In this document: positions 38,385-46,417 of the stretch, in pieces
How positions within the stretch are numbered: position 1 is the stretch's first letter
How the letters are laid out: every line of letters starts with the position of its first letter
NCBI GenBank assembly: GCA_963805475.1
Contig: CAWDUO010000002.1
Span: forward strand, 1-64,000
Length of the DNA: 64,000 nucleotides
Reading direction: 5' to 3'
Origin: VRUE01 sp963805475
GTDB lineage: Bacteria; Actinomycetota; Thermoleophilia; Solirubrobacterales; 70-9
Notes under the pieces: model-generated
The model's input: the letters and a program-made list of their open reading frames with translations, nothing else
Databases searched by the model: none
What the model was told of the DNA's origin: nothing
Translations under genes and position numbers: made by a program

Positions 38385-39278
38385 CTAAAAGACGATGGTC
38401 CGCGCCCCGTCGAGCAGGACCCGGTCGTCGAGGTGCGCCTTGACCGCGCGGGCGAGGACGAGGCGCTCGACGTCGCGGCCGATCCCGACCAGGTCTTCGA
38501 TCTCGTCGCGGTGGCTGACCCGGGTCACGTCCTGGTCGATGATCGGGCCCGCGTCGAGCTCCTCGGTTACGTAATGGGCGGTGGCGCCGATCAGCTTGAC
38601 CCCGCGCTCGTGCGCGCGGGCGTAGGGGTCGGCGCCGACGAAGGCCGGCAGGAAGCTGTGGTGGATGTTGATCGCCGGCGCGCCGAGCCGCTCGAGGAAC
38701 CCCGCCGAGAGCACCTGCATGTAGCGGGCGAGGACGAGCAGATCGATCTCGCCGAGCAGCTCCAGCGCCCGCGCCTCGGCCGCCTCGGGGCCGCCGTCGA
38801 CCGGCACGTGGTGGAAGGGGAGGCCGAGCGCGGTCGCCTGGCCGGCGTGATCGGCGTGGTTGGAGACGACGCCCGTCAGATCGGCGTCGAACTCGCCGCT
38901 GCGCCAGCGCCACAGCAGGTCGGAGAGGCAGTGGTCTTCGCGCGAGACCATGATCGCCACGCGCTTGCGCTCGCTCGACTCGGCGAAGCGGTGCTCCATC
39001 TTCGCCGGCCCGGCCACCTCCTCGGCGAAGCGGCGGTAGAGCTCCTCGCGCTCGGCCTCGGGCGCGGGGTCGAAGGCCATCCGCATGAAGAAGCGGCCCT
39101 CGCGGCTGGAGTGCTGGTCGGCGTCGACGATGTTGCGCCCGGCCTCGGCGAGGAAGTTGCTGACCGCGGCGATCAGGCCCGGCCGGTCGGGGCAGGCGAG
39201 CAGCAGGCGCGAGGTTGGGGGGCGACCGTCGATGCCGGGATGATTGCGGTTCGTGGCGACGATCAGCAGCGAGAGCAA
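38385..39278 (-). CDS. purU: Formyltetrahydrofolate deformylase
   Basis: Hydrolyses 10-formyl-tetrahydrofolate to formate and tetrahydrofolate, balancing one-carbon pools and supplying formate to purine synthesis. An N-terminal ACT domain (LLLACPDRPGLIAAVSNFLAEAG) is followed by the formyltransferase-like domain with SNHADHAGQATALGLPFHHV, the catalytic region INIHHSFLPAFVGADPYARA, and GATAHYVTEELDAGPIIDQD. The TTG start at 39278 gives 297 residues with a slightly long N-terminus, so the true start may be a little further in. It overlaps the start region of a divergent permease gene. Confidence 0.92.
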   Translation of the reverse strand: MLSLLIVATNRNHPGIDGRPPTSRLLLACPDRPGLIAAVSNFLAEAGRNIVDADQHSSREGRFFMRMAFDPAPEAEREELYRRFAEEVAGPAKMEHRFAESSERKRVAIMVSREDHCLSDLLWRWRSGEFDADLTGVVSNHADHAGQATALGLPFHHVPVDGGPEAAEARALELLGEIDLLVLARYMQVLSAGFLERLGAPAINIHHSFLPAFVGADPYARAHERGVKLIGATAHYVTEELDAGPIIDQDVTRVSHRDEIEDLVGIGRDVERLVLARAVKAHLDDRVLLDGARTIVF

Positions 39279-40592
39279 CGCGACCCGGCGCCGCTCGCCC
39301 TACCACCCGCGCGCCCACGCCCGCCGCCGCGGCGGCGGCGGGCGGCTCGGCCTGCGCGAGGCCTGCGCGATGGCGATCGGCGGGATGATCGGCGGCGGCA
39401 TCTTCAGCGTGCTCGGGGTGACGATCGACCTCGCCGGCCACCTCGCCTTCGCCGCCTTCCTGCTCGGCGGCGCGATCGCGATGCTGACCGCGCGCGCCTA
39501 CGCCCGCCTCGCCCTGCGCTCCGGGCGCTCCGGCGGCCCCTTCGCCTACCTGCGCGAGGAGGGCCACCCGACCGCGGCGGCCTGGGTCGCCTGGATGCTG
39601 ATCGCCGGCTACGTCTTCGCCCTCGCCGTCTACGCCTTCACCTTCGGCCACTACCTGGCCCACGCGCTCGGCGCGCCCGGCGCGGTCGCGCACCTGCTCA
39701 GCGTCGCCGTCCTCGCCCTCTTCGTCGCCGTCAACCTGCGCGGCGTCGCCGCCTCGGGGCGGACCGAGGATCTCGTCGTCGCGGTCAAGCTGCTCGTCCT
39801 CGGCGGCATCTCGCTGGTCGGCATCGGCATGTTCGACGCCCAGCGGCTCAGCCCGCTCGACGACAAGGGCCTGCTCGGCGTGCTTCCTAGGCGCCTCGCT
39901 GATCTTCGTCGCCTACGAGGGCTTCGAGCTGCTGCCCTACGACTACGACGACCTCGACCAGCCGCGCCGCACCCTGCCGCGCGCCCTCTACATATCGGTC
40001 GCCGTCGTCGCGTTCGTCTACGTCGCCGTGACCCTCGCCTCGCAGATGCTCGTCTCCGACCGCGTGCTCGCCGCGCAGAAGGAGGTCGCCTTCGCGGTCG
40101 TCGGCCAGCGAAGCGCTGGGCGCCTTCGGCCTCTGGGCGGCGACCGTCGCCGCGGTCTTCTCGACCGGCTCGGCGATCAACGCGACCCTCTTCTCGACCG
40201 CGCGGCTGATCCGCGACGTCAGCGCCGCCGCCGAGCTGCCGGCCTCGCTCGGGCGCGAGCGCGGCGGCTTGCCGGCGACGGCGGTCGTCTCGATCGCCCT
40301 GCTCGGCGGCGCCTTCTCGCTGCTGCCCGGGATCGTCGAGGTGGTCGCCTTCGGCTCGCTCACCTTCCTGCTCGTCTTCGCCCTCGTCAACCTGATGCAC
40401 GCCCGCCACACGGCGGCGCCGGGCTGGGACCGCGGCCTCGCCTACCTCGGCGGGGCCGCCTGCGGCGCCGCCTCGCTCGGCCTGCTCTACGAGCTTGCCC
40501 GCGACGACCGTGCGGCGCTCGCGCTGATCTGCGTCTGCGCCGCGGTCATCGCCGCCGGCCGGCTCGCCTTCGTCAGGTCGCGCCGTGCCTAG
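39244..40592 (+). pseudogene. APC-superfamily amino acid permease, two frameshifts
   Basis: A multi-helix transporter beginning LGLREACAMAIGGMIGGGIF, the typical first helix of APC permeases. The frame breaks near 39886, where removing one base gives GVFLGASLIFVAYEGFELLP, and again near 40112, where VVGQ continues as EALGAFGLWAATVAAVFSTG. The last part ends at 40592. Repaired, it would have about 12 helices and about 445 residues. Start candidates are TTG 39244 and GTG 39253. Both breaks behave as one surplus base, so sequencing error is a real possibility. Its stop overlaps the next start by 8 bp. Confidence 0.7.
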
Positions 40593-42448
40593 CGCCGTGC
40601 TGACGAGCGAGGGCCGGACGCGGCTGCTGCCCTTGGTGACGCTGGCGCTGATCGTCGCCGGGGGCGTCCTGCACGCGGCGCGCGCGACGACCGCCGGCGA
40701 CTCGTCTGGGCGGCGACCGTCGCCGTGATGCTGGTGCCGCTGACGGTCTCGATCGCCCGCACGCTGGCCGCCGGCCGGGTCGGCGTCGACGCGATCGCGC
40801 TGGTCGCGATGGCGGGCGCGCTGGCGGTCGGCGAATACCTCGCGGGCGCGGTGATCGCGCTGATGCTCTCCGGCGGCAACGCGCTCGAGGCGAGCGCCTC
40901 GCGCCGCGCCCGCCGCGAGCTGACGGCGCTGCTCGAGCGGATGCCGACCGTCGCCCACCGCCGCGCCGCCGGCGGCTGGGAGGAGGTGCTGGTCGCCGAG
41001 CTGGCGGTCGGCGACGAGGTGCTGGTGCGGGCGGGGGAGCTGGTCCCGGTCGACGGCGAGCTGCGCGGCGCCGAGGCCGTGGTCGACGAGTCGGCGCTGA
41101 GCGGCGAGCCGCTGCCGGTCACGCACGCCCGCGGAGCGACGCTGCGCAGCGGCAGCGCCAACGCCGGCGATGCCTTCGAGCTGCGGGCGACGCGGCTGGC
41201 GGCGGACAGCGCCTACGCCAACATCGTCCGCCTCGTCCGCGCGGCGGAGACGCAGCGGGCCCCCTTCGTCCGCCTCGCCGATCGCTACGCGGCGTTCTTC
41301 CTGCCGCTGACCCTGGCGCTCGCGGCGATCGCCTGGGCGGCGAGCGGCGACCCGGTGCGGGCGGTCGCCGTGCTCGTCGTCGCCACGCCCTGCCCGCTGA
41401 TCCTCGCGGCGCCGATCGCGATCGTCTCCGGGGTCTCGCGCGCGGCCCGCTCGGGGGTGATCGTCAAGGGCGGCGCGGCGATCGAGCGGCTCGGCGAGGC
41501 GCGCACGGTGCTGCTGGACAAGACCGGCACGCTGACCCTGGGGGAGCCGGCGGTGCGCGAGGTCGTCCTCCTCGACCCGGCCGCCGGCGGGGAGGGGGAG
41601 GTGCTCCGCCTCGCCGCCTCGCTCGACCAGCTCTCCGCCCACGTGCTCGCCGAGGCGCTCGTCCACGAGGCCGAGCGGCGCGGCCTGCGGCTCGCCGAGC
41701 CCGCCGGCGCGGCCGAGGAGCCGGGGCAGGGGATCGAGGGGACGGTCGGAGGGGCGCCGGGTGGCGGTCGGCAGCGCCGCCTGGCTGGGCTCGCGCGGCT
41801 ATGAGGTCGAGGGCGCCGCGGCGATCGGCGGCGACGGCGATGCGGCTGGCCTGGCCAAGGTCACGGTCGGCGTCGACGGGCGCCTCGCGGGCGTCGTGGT
41901 GATGGCCGACAGCCTGCGCGAGGACGCGCGGGGGCTGGCCGGCGAGCTGCGCGGGCGCCGGCGTGCGCCGGGTGGCGATGGTGACGGGCGACCGTGCCGC
42001 GGTCGCCGAGCGGATCGCGGCCGAGACCGGCATGGACGAGGTCTTCGCCGAGCAGAGCCCGGAGCAGAAGCTCGACGTCGTGCGCTCGATGCGCGCCGAC
42101 CGCGAGCTGGCGCCGGTGGTGATGGTCGGTGACGGGGTAAACGACGCGCCCGCGCTCGCCCTCGCCGACGTCGGCATCGCGATGGCGGGGCCGGGGGCGA
42201 CGATCTCCTCGGAGACCGCTGACGCCGTGATCACCGTCGACCGCATCGACCGCGTCGCCGCCGCCGTCTCGATCGGCCGCCGCTCGCTCGGGATCGCCCG
42301 CCAGAGCGTCCTCTTCGGCATCGGCCTCAGCGGCGTCGCGATGGTCGTCGCCGCCTTCGGCTACATCCCGCCGCTGGCCGGCGCCCTGCTCCAGGAGGGC
42401 ATCGACGTGGCCGTGATCCTCAACGCCCTCCGAGCCCTCACCGACTGA
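40585..42448 (+). pseudogene. P-type metal-transporting ATPase, three frameshifts
   Basis: A P1B-like pump: actuator loop VDESALSGEPLPVT, membrane motif TPCPLILAAPIA, phosphorylation site LLDKTGTLTLGEP, and hinge VMVGDGVNDAPALALADVGI. No N-terminal heavy-metal-associated domain is present. The frame breaks near 40705, 41755 and 41957; continuity returns with LVWAATVAVM, VGGRRVAVGSAAWL and GVRRVAMVTGDRA. Repaired length is about 620 residues. The TPCP motif differs from the copper/zinc CPC type, so the metal is unknown. It overlaps the permease gene, so the two are probably one transcript. Confidence 0.75.
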
Positions 42449-42471
42449 CTCAACCCATCCGGACCCTCTGC

Positions 42472-42516
42472 CGCGTTCGCCTTTTGTCGGGAACAGGCCG
42501 ACAAACAGCGAACGCG
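42472..42516. terminator. Two-part hairpin downstream of the P-type ATPase
   Basis: CGCGTTCGC (42472-42480) pairs with GCGAACGCG (42508-42516), and inside it TTGTCGG (42484-42490) pairs with CCGACAA (42498-42504) around a 7-base loop. It lies 23 bp past the ATPase stop. A T-rich stretch lies in the left arm and not after the hairpin. It may be a terminator or a processing hairpin. Confidence 0.5.
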
Positions 42517-42558
42517 AGGCGCAGGATCGTGTTCAAGAGCTGAGCGATGGCGACGATC

Positions 42559-42593
42559 CGTGCGTGAGGTCGTGCCGATTCGCACGCGTTTTT
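42559..42593 (+). terminator. Intrinsic-terminator-like hairpin upstream of rpf
   Basis: CGTGCG (42559-42564) pairs with CGCACG (42581-42586), followed by CG and TTTTT (42589-42593). It is preceded by another pairing, GGATCGT (42524-42530) with ACGATCC (42553-42559). The run of Ts is rare in this genome. It could end the ATPase transcript or act as an attenuator in the rpf leader. From 42594 to 42654 no clear promoter is visible. Confidence 0.5.
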
Positions 42594-42654
42594 GAGCTCT
42601 GTGCGGGCGATCACGTTGTGGTGGGGAGAAGTTCGCAACGGTCCCGCGCTGCTC

Positions 42655-43164
42655 ATGAAACACACATATCCCACTCGCATATCTCTCACCTCGATCCTCG
42701 CCCTGGCGCTCGTCGTCCCGGCCGTCGCCCTCGCGGCGCCCGGCAGCAGCAGCAGCAGCGGCCGGCGCGCCGGCCTCTCCCAGGCGCGCCCGGCGCTGGC
42801 GACGCTCAACGGCCCGGTGCAGCGCTTCCACCGCGCGATCCGCGTCGGCATCCACCGCATCCACGTCGCCCGCCACCGCCGCGCAGTGCGACAACGGCAT
42901 CAAGAACAGGAAGCTTTCGCAACTCTCCCCGGCGGCGTCTCCCTGACGACCCTCGACGCGATCGCAGCCTGCGAGTCCGGCGGCGACCCCACCGCCGTCA
43001 GCTCCGACGGCTCCTACCGCGGCAAGTACCAGTTCGACTACGGCACCTGGGAATCGGTGGGCGGCACCGGCGACCCCGCGGCAGCGCCCGAACAGGAACA
43101 GGACTACAGGGCGGCGTTGCTGTACTCCGAGGCCGGCTCAAGCCCCTGGCCCGTCTGCGGGTAA
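42655..43164 (+). CDS. Resuscitation-promoting factor (Rpf)-type transglycosylase
   Basis: A secreted muralytic enzyme that helps dormant cells regrow. A Sec signal peptide (MKHTYPTRISLTSILALALV, cleavage near ALA, residue 28) is followed by a basic linker and the C-terminal Rpf domain: DAIAACESGGDPTAVSSDGS with the catalytic Glu107, YRGKYQFDYGTWESVGG, then AALLYSEAGSSPWPVCG. 169 residues, a minimal form lacking LysM or G5 domains. I choose ATG 42655; the TTG at 42592 would put extra residues before the signal peptide. No strong ribosome binding site precedes it. Confidence 0.88.
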   Translation: MKHTYPTRISLTSILALALVVPAVALAAPGSSSSSGRRAGLSQARPALATLNGPVQRFHRAIRVGIHRIHVARHRRAVRQRHQEQEAFATLPGGVSLTTLDAIAACESGGDPTAVSSDGSYRGKYQFDYGTWESVGGTGDPAAAPEQEQDYRAALLYSEAGSSPWPVCG

Positions 43165-43176
43165 CAAGAGAGACGT

Positions 43177-43273
43177 CGGGCGCCCCTCCCGGCGGCTTGT
43201 ACTTTTTCCGAACGGCGAATCTCGGACGGCCGCCAACTGTCTTCGGAAAAAGTTGAGCCGGGAGGGGTGCCCG
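43177..43273. repeat. Two-tier inverted repeat, family member 2
   Basis: The outer arms of 17 bp (43177-43193 and 43257-43273, one G-T mismatch) enclose perfect inner arms of 12 bp (ACTTTTTCCGAA at 43201-43212 and TTCGGAAAAAGT at 43242-43253). In sequence it is the reverse complement-like relative of the element at 14529-14639. It starts 12 bp after the rpf stop and ends 24 bp before the HD-protein start. Confidence 0.75.
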
Positions 43274-43296
43274 ATGGCTCTCCTACTATCCGAGCC

Positions 43297-44139
43297 ATGA
43301 GCGACGAGGCGGTCCCGGCTCCAGAGCAGCCCAAGCGCAAGCCTCCCGAGGAGGCGATCGCCGAGGCGAGGGTGAGGGCGCCGACCCGGGGCAACCGCAA
43401 GCTGGAGCAGTTCCTCGATGCGGTCAACGGCGACGAGCAGGTGCGGGCCTGGTGGTACATGGCGCAGGTCCACGCCGAGCGGCTTGGGATGTCGGACCAC
43501 TCCTGGGTCCACACCCAGATCGTGCTCAACATCGCCCTGCGCCTGCTGCGGCTGCTGGTCAAGGCCGGGGTCGAGCCGGCGATCGTCGCCGACCACGGGA
43601 TGTCGGCCCGCGACGCCGAGGTGGTGGTCGCCGGGGGCGCGTTGCTGCACGACGTCGGCATGTCGATCCACCGGGCCGACCACGAGGCCTACAGCCTCTT
43701 CCTCGCCAGCGACGCGCTCGAACGGCTCCTGGCCGGCCCCTACAAGGAGCCGAAGCGGACGATCGTCGCCGCCGAGATCCTGCACGCGATCATCGGCCAC
43801 CGCCGCCGCGGCGAGCCCTACACGCTGGAGGCCGGGGTGGTGCGGGTCGCCGACGCGCTCGATATGGCGCAGGGGCGGACGCGGATCCCGCTCGAGGCGG
43901 GCCAGGAGGGGATCCACTCGATCTCCGCCGCCGCGGTCGACGAGGTGCGGATCGAGGCGGGGGAGGAGCGCCCGGTGCGTCTGGAGATCGAGCTCAACAA
44001 CTCGGCCGGGATCTTCCAGGTCGACGACCTGCTCGCGACCAAGATCCGCGGCACCCCGCTGGAGGGCCGGATCGAAGTCGTCGCCGAGATCAAGGGCGAG
44101 ACCGAGAAACGCCTGTTGAGCGGCTTTCGCCTGGACTGA
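43297..44139 (+). CDS. HD-domain phosphohydrolase-like protein
   Basis: 280 residues from ATG 43297. The HD signature is complete: His in DHSWVHTQIVLN, the HD pair in GALLHDVGMSIHRADHE, and a later Asp in RVADALDMAQGRTRIP. This indicates a metal-dependent phosphohydrolase, perhaps acting on nucleotides. The first 40 residues are charged and Pro-rich and probably disordered; the C-terminal 70 residues form a separate beta-rich domain (RLEIELNNSAGIFQVDDLLA). No known subgroup was recognised, and the substrate is not predictable. Confidence 0.75.
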   Translation: MSDEAVPAPEQPKRKPPEEAIAEARVRAPTRGNRKLEQFLDAVNGDEQVRAWWYMAQVHAERLGMSDHSWVHTQIVLNIALRLLRLLVKAGVEPAIVADHGMSARDAEVVVAGGALLHDVGMSIHRADHEAYSLFLASDALERLLAGPYKEPKRTIVAAEILHAIIGHRRRGEPYTLEAGVVRVADALDMAQGRTRIPLEAGQEGIHSISAAAVDEVRIEAGEERPVRLEIELNNSAGIFQVDDLLATKIRGTPLEGRIEVVAEIKGETEKRLLSGFRLD

Positions 44140-44418
44140 CTAGCCGAGTCGCTGCAAGGTTTGCTTGCGCGCTTCCTTGCGCTTCTCGAGTCGTCCCTGG
44201 ACCAGCGAGAGGACGATCACCAGCAGGGCGAAGAAGGCGATCACCCCGAAGCAGAAGAAGGTCACCGTCTTGTCGGTGGTCGGCCCGGCGAGCCCGGTCC
44301 CGTTCTCGGCGAACGCGGCGGGCGCCGCGAGCAGCGCCATGGTCAGCGCCGCGAGCAGGGCGGCGGCGATGCGGCTGCGGCGCGAGGGCGTCGTCACACG
44401 CGGCAATCTACAGGACAT
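44140..44418 (-). CDS. Small membrane protein with cleavable signal peptide
   Basis: 92 residues from ATG 44418 (GTG 44397 is also possible). It has a signal-like segment (about 17-36, AALLAALTMALLAAPAAFA), a short outside part, one membrane helix (VTFFCFGVIAFFALLVIVLS) and a basic cytoplasmic tail (GRLEKRKEARKQTLQRL). This type-I topology with a short tail is seen in small accessory proteins in actinobacteria; function unknown. It is divergent from uppP. Confidence 0.65.
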   Translation of the reverse strand: MSCRLPRVTTPSRRSRIAAALLAALTMALLAAPAAFAENGTGLAGPTTDKTVTFFCFGVIAFFALLVIVLSLVQGRLEKRKEARKQTLQRLG

Positions 44419-44469
44419 AAGATGACGCTTCGCCGAGGCGCCCCGCCGGGCCGCCTCTGCGCCCAGCCT

Positions 44470-45336
44470 ATGCATCCGATCTCCTATTTCCAGGCCATAG
44501 TCCTCGGGCTGCTCCAGGGAATCGCCGAGCCGTTCCCGATCTCCAGCCTCGGCCACGGCGTCATCGCACCCAGCATCTTCGGCTGGGACATCCACCAGAA
44601 CGACGAATTCTTCCTCGCCTTCCTCGTCGCGACGCACTGCGCCACGGCGCTCGTCCTGTTCTTCATGTTCCTCGACGACTGGAAGCGGATATTCAGCGGC
44701 CTCGGCCGCTCGATCCGCGACCGCGAGATCCGCGCCGACGACACCGGCGCCCGTCTCGGCTGGCTGCTCGTCGCCGGCACGATTCCGGCCGGCCTGCTCG
44801 GCCTGGCCTTCGAGCACCCGCTGCGCACGCTTTTCGCCTCGGCCTCCGTCGCGGCCGCCTTCCTGATCGTCAACGGCGTCCTGCTGCTCTTCTTCGAGCG
44901 CTTCCGCCGCCGCCCGCCGCGCCCCGGCGACTACCTCGGCGACTCCGACAGCCGCATCGCCAAGCTGACCTGGAAGGAGGCGATCGGCATCGGCACGGCC
45001 CAGGCCGCGGCGCTGATCCCCGGCATCTCCCGCTCGGGAATCACGATGGGCGGCGGCCTGCTCTTCGGCCTCTCCAACGAGGACGCCGCCCGCTACGCCT
45101 TCCTGCTGGCGACGCCGATCATCGGCGCGGCCGGCGTCCTCAAGCTGCCCGAGCTCTTCGGTGAAGCCGGTGACGGGGTGAGGGGCCCCGCTCTAGCCGG
45201 CGCGATAGCGGCTGCGCTCACGACCTACCTGGCGGTGAAGTTCCTGCTTCGTTTCTTCGAGACCAACCGTCTGACGCCGTTCGGGATCTACTGCATCCTC
45301 GGCGGCATCGCCTACAGCCTGATCATCGCTCTCTGA
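44470..45336 (+). CDS. uppP: Undecaprenyl-diphosphatase
   Basis: A membrane enzyme that dephosphorylates undecaprenyl pyrophosphate so that the lipid carrier is recycled for wall synthesis. 288 residues with about eight helices. The two family motifs are present: GLLQGIAEPFPISSLGHGV (the usual motif is E-x-x-E-F-L-P-x-S-S-T-G-H, so T is replaced by L here) and IPGISRSGITMGGGLL. ATG 44470 is preferred over ATG 44422. A perfect 12-bp hairpin follows the gene. Confidence 0.88.
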   Translation: MHPISYFQAIVLGLLQGIAEPFPISSLGHGVIAPSIFGWDIHQNDEFFLAFLVATHCATALVLFFMFLDDWKRIFSGLGRSIRDREIRADDTGARLGWLLVAGTIPAGLLGLAFEHPLRTLFASASVAAAFLIVNGVLLLFFERFRRRPPRPGDYLGDSDSRIAKLTWKEAIGIGTAQAAALIPGISRSGITMGGGLLFGLSNEDAARYAFLLATPIIGAAGVLKLPELFGEAGDGVRGPALAGAIAAALTTYLAVKFLLRFFETNRLTPFGIYCILGGIAYSLIIAL

Positions 45337-45347
45337 GCCCAGAAAGA

Positions 45348-45378
45348 GCAAGCGGCCCAGGGCAGGTGGGCCGCTTGC
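45348..45378. terminator. Perfect 12-bp hairpin after uppP
   Basis: GCAAGCGGCCCA (45348-45359) pairs with TGGGCCGCTTGC (45367-45378) across a 7-base loop, 12 bp past the stop. It is very stable but lacks a T-run. It most likely ends or protects the uppP transcript. Confidence 0.6.
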
Positions 45379-45496
45379 GACGAGAGAGGAGTCTCGTGAG
45401 GCTCGATGTTCGTCGGCGCCCGCCGGGCGCGGGTGAACATTCCGATAATCGCGACAGGCCCACTCAGGCGTCGTTTCCGCAAATTACGGGTTTCCG

Positions 45497-45515
45497 GCTG
45501 TGAAAATCCTGTGAA
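45497..45515 (-). promoter_or_regulatory. PHO-box-like direct repeat upstream of the response regulator
   Basis: CTGTGAAA occurs at 45497-45504 and again at 45508-45515, exactly 11 bases apart; on the other strand this reads TTTCACAG twice. The 11-base period matches PhoB/PhoP binding sites. It lies 40 bases before the TACAAT -10, where an activator would sit, so the regulator gene may be autoregulated. Confidence 0.6.
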
Positions 45516-45554
45516 AGCAGGACTTTCGCCCGGCGGCCCGCCGCGCCGGGTGCA

Positions 45555-45560
45555 TACAAT
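45555..45560 (+). promoter_or_regulatory. -10 element giving a near-leaderless transcript
   Basis: TACAAT ends 10 bases before the GTG at 45571. With normal spacing, transcription would start at about 45567-45569, leaving almost no leader. Leaderless transcripts starting with GTG are common in actinobacteria. Confidence 0.5.
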
Positions 45561-45570
45561 CCCCCTGCCG

Positions 45571-46350
45571 GTGAACCAGCAGCAGACCATCAGGCTTGCG
45601 GTCGTCGACGACGACAGCGGCTTCGTCACGGTTCTGGCGAAGCGCACCGAGGCAGCCGGCTGGCAGCAGCGCACGCTCGCCGGCGCGATCCCGCCCGAGG
45701 AGCTGGTGGCGCTGAAGCTGAACGCCCTGCTGGTCGACCCGACGGTGCTCGGCGAGGAAGCCTGGCCCTACCTCGAGCGCGTCTGCGGGATGCTGCCCGA
45801 CCTCGGGGTGATCGTCTGCACCGAGCGCTCGACCGTCGCCCAGCGGGTGCGCGGCCTGCGCCTCGGCGTCGACGACTGGATCACCAAGCCCTGCCACCCC
45901 GAAGAGGCGATCGCGCGGCTCGAAGCGGTCTCGCGCCGCCGCCGCCGCGCCCGCCCCCAGCCGGAAGCCGGCCCCGTCGTCGCCGGCGAGCTGGAGATCC
46001 GCTCCGATCGCTTCCAGGCCTTCGTCGGCGACCTCAGCCTCGACCTGACCCGACGCGAGTTCGAGCTGCTGCAGCTGCTGGCCGACTCGCAGGGCCAGGT
46101 GCTCGAGCGCGAGGCCGTCTACCAGCGCGTCTGGGGCTACGCGATGGCCCACGGCGACCGCTCGGTCGACGTCTTCATCCGCAAGCTGCGCCAGAAGCTG
46201 GAGAAGCTCTCGCCCGGCTGGAGCTACATCCACACCCACTTCGGCGTCGGCTACCGCTTCGATCCCGAGCCCACCGACAGCGCCGAGCCTCTTCACAGTT
46301 CTTTCACATCTTCGACACAGGCACGTAACAAGCTGTCGCTCAGCCGCTGA
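45571..46350 (+). CDS. PhoB/OmpR-family response regulator (orphan)
   Basis: A two-component regulator, probably for phosphate. The receiver domain has VVDDDSG near residues 10-16, the likely phospho-acceptor Asp56 in LLVDPTVLG, and Lys106 in ITKPCHPEE. The winged helix (about 145-240) has DLTRREFELLQLLADSQGQV, VYQRVWGYAMAHGDRSVDVF and RKLRQKLEKL. I start it at GTG 45571, since upstream in-frame sequence is promoter. 259 residues. No histidine kinase gene is adjacent. Its last codons overlap a PHO-box-like array, and pstS follows. Confidence 0.85.
   Translation: MNQQQTIRLAVVDDDSGFVTVLAKRTEAAGWQQRTLAGAIPPEELVALKLNALLVDPTVLGEEAWPYLERVCGMLPDLGVIVCTERSTVAQRVRGLRLGVDDWITKPCHPEEAIARLEAVSRRRRRARPQPEAGPVVAGELEIRSDRFQAFVGDLSLDLTRREFELLQLLADSQGQVLEREAVYQRVWGYAMAHGDRSVDVFIRKLRQKLEKLSPGWSYIHTHFGVGYRFDPEPTDSAEPLHSSFTSSTQARNKLSLSR
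46292..46320 (+). promoter_or_regulatory. PHO-box-like array upstream of pstS, inside the regulator's 3' end
   Basis: TTCACA at 46292 and TTCACA at 46303 are 11 bases apart, and a weaker GACACA follows at 46314, again 11 bases on. This periodic array about 100-125 bp before pstS is where PhoB-type activators bind. It lies within the last 20 codons of the response regulator gene. Confidence 0.65.
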
Positions 46351-46417
46351 GAGTGTGATCCGTGTCCGGCCGGGGAGGCCGGGCGCTCAGTGCGTAGACC
46401 AACGAGAAGGAGACAGA

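Noticed and set aside
40269..40592. Separate small membrane protein
   Set aside because: It is the C-terminal part of the frameshifted amino acid permease, continuous in sequence with the preceding frame.
42449..42654. c-di-AMP (ydaO) riboswitch before rpf
   Set aside because: Several hairpins exist but the conserved purine-rich blocks of ydaO are not seen.
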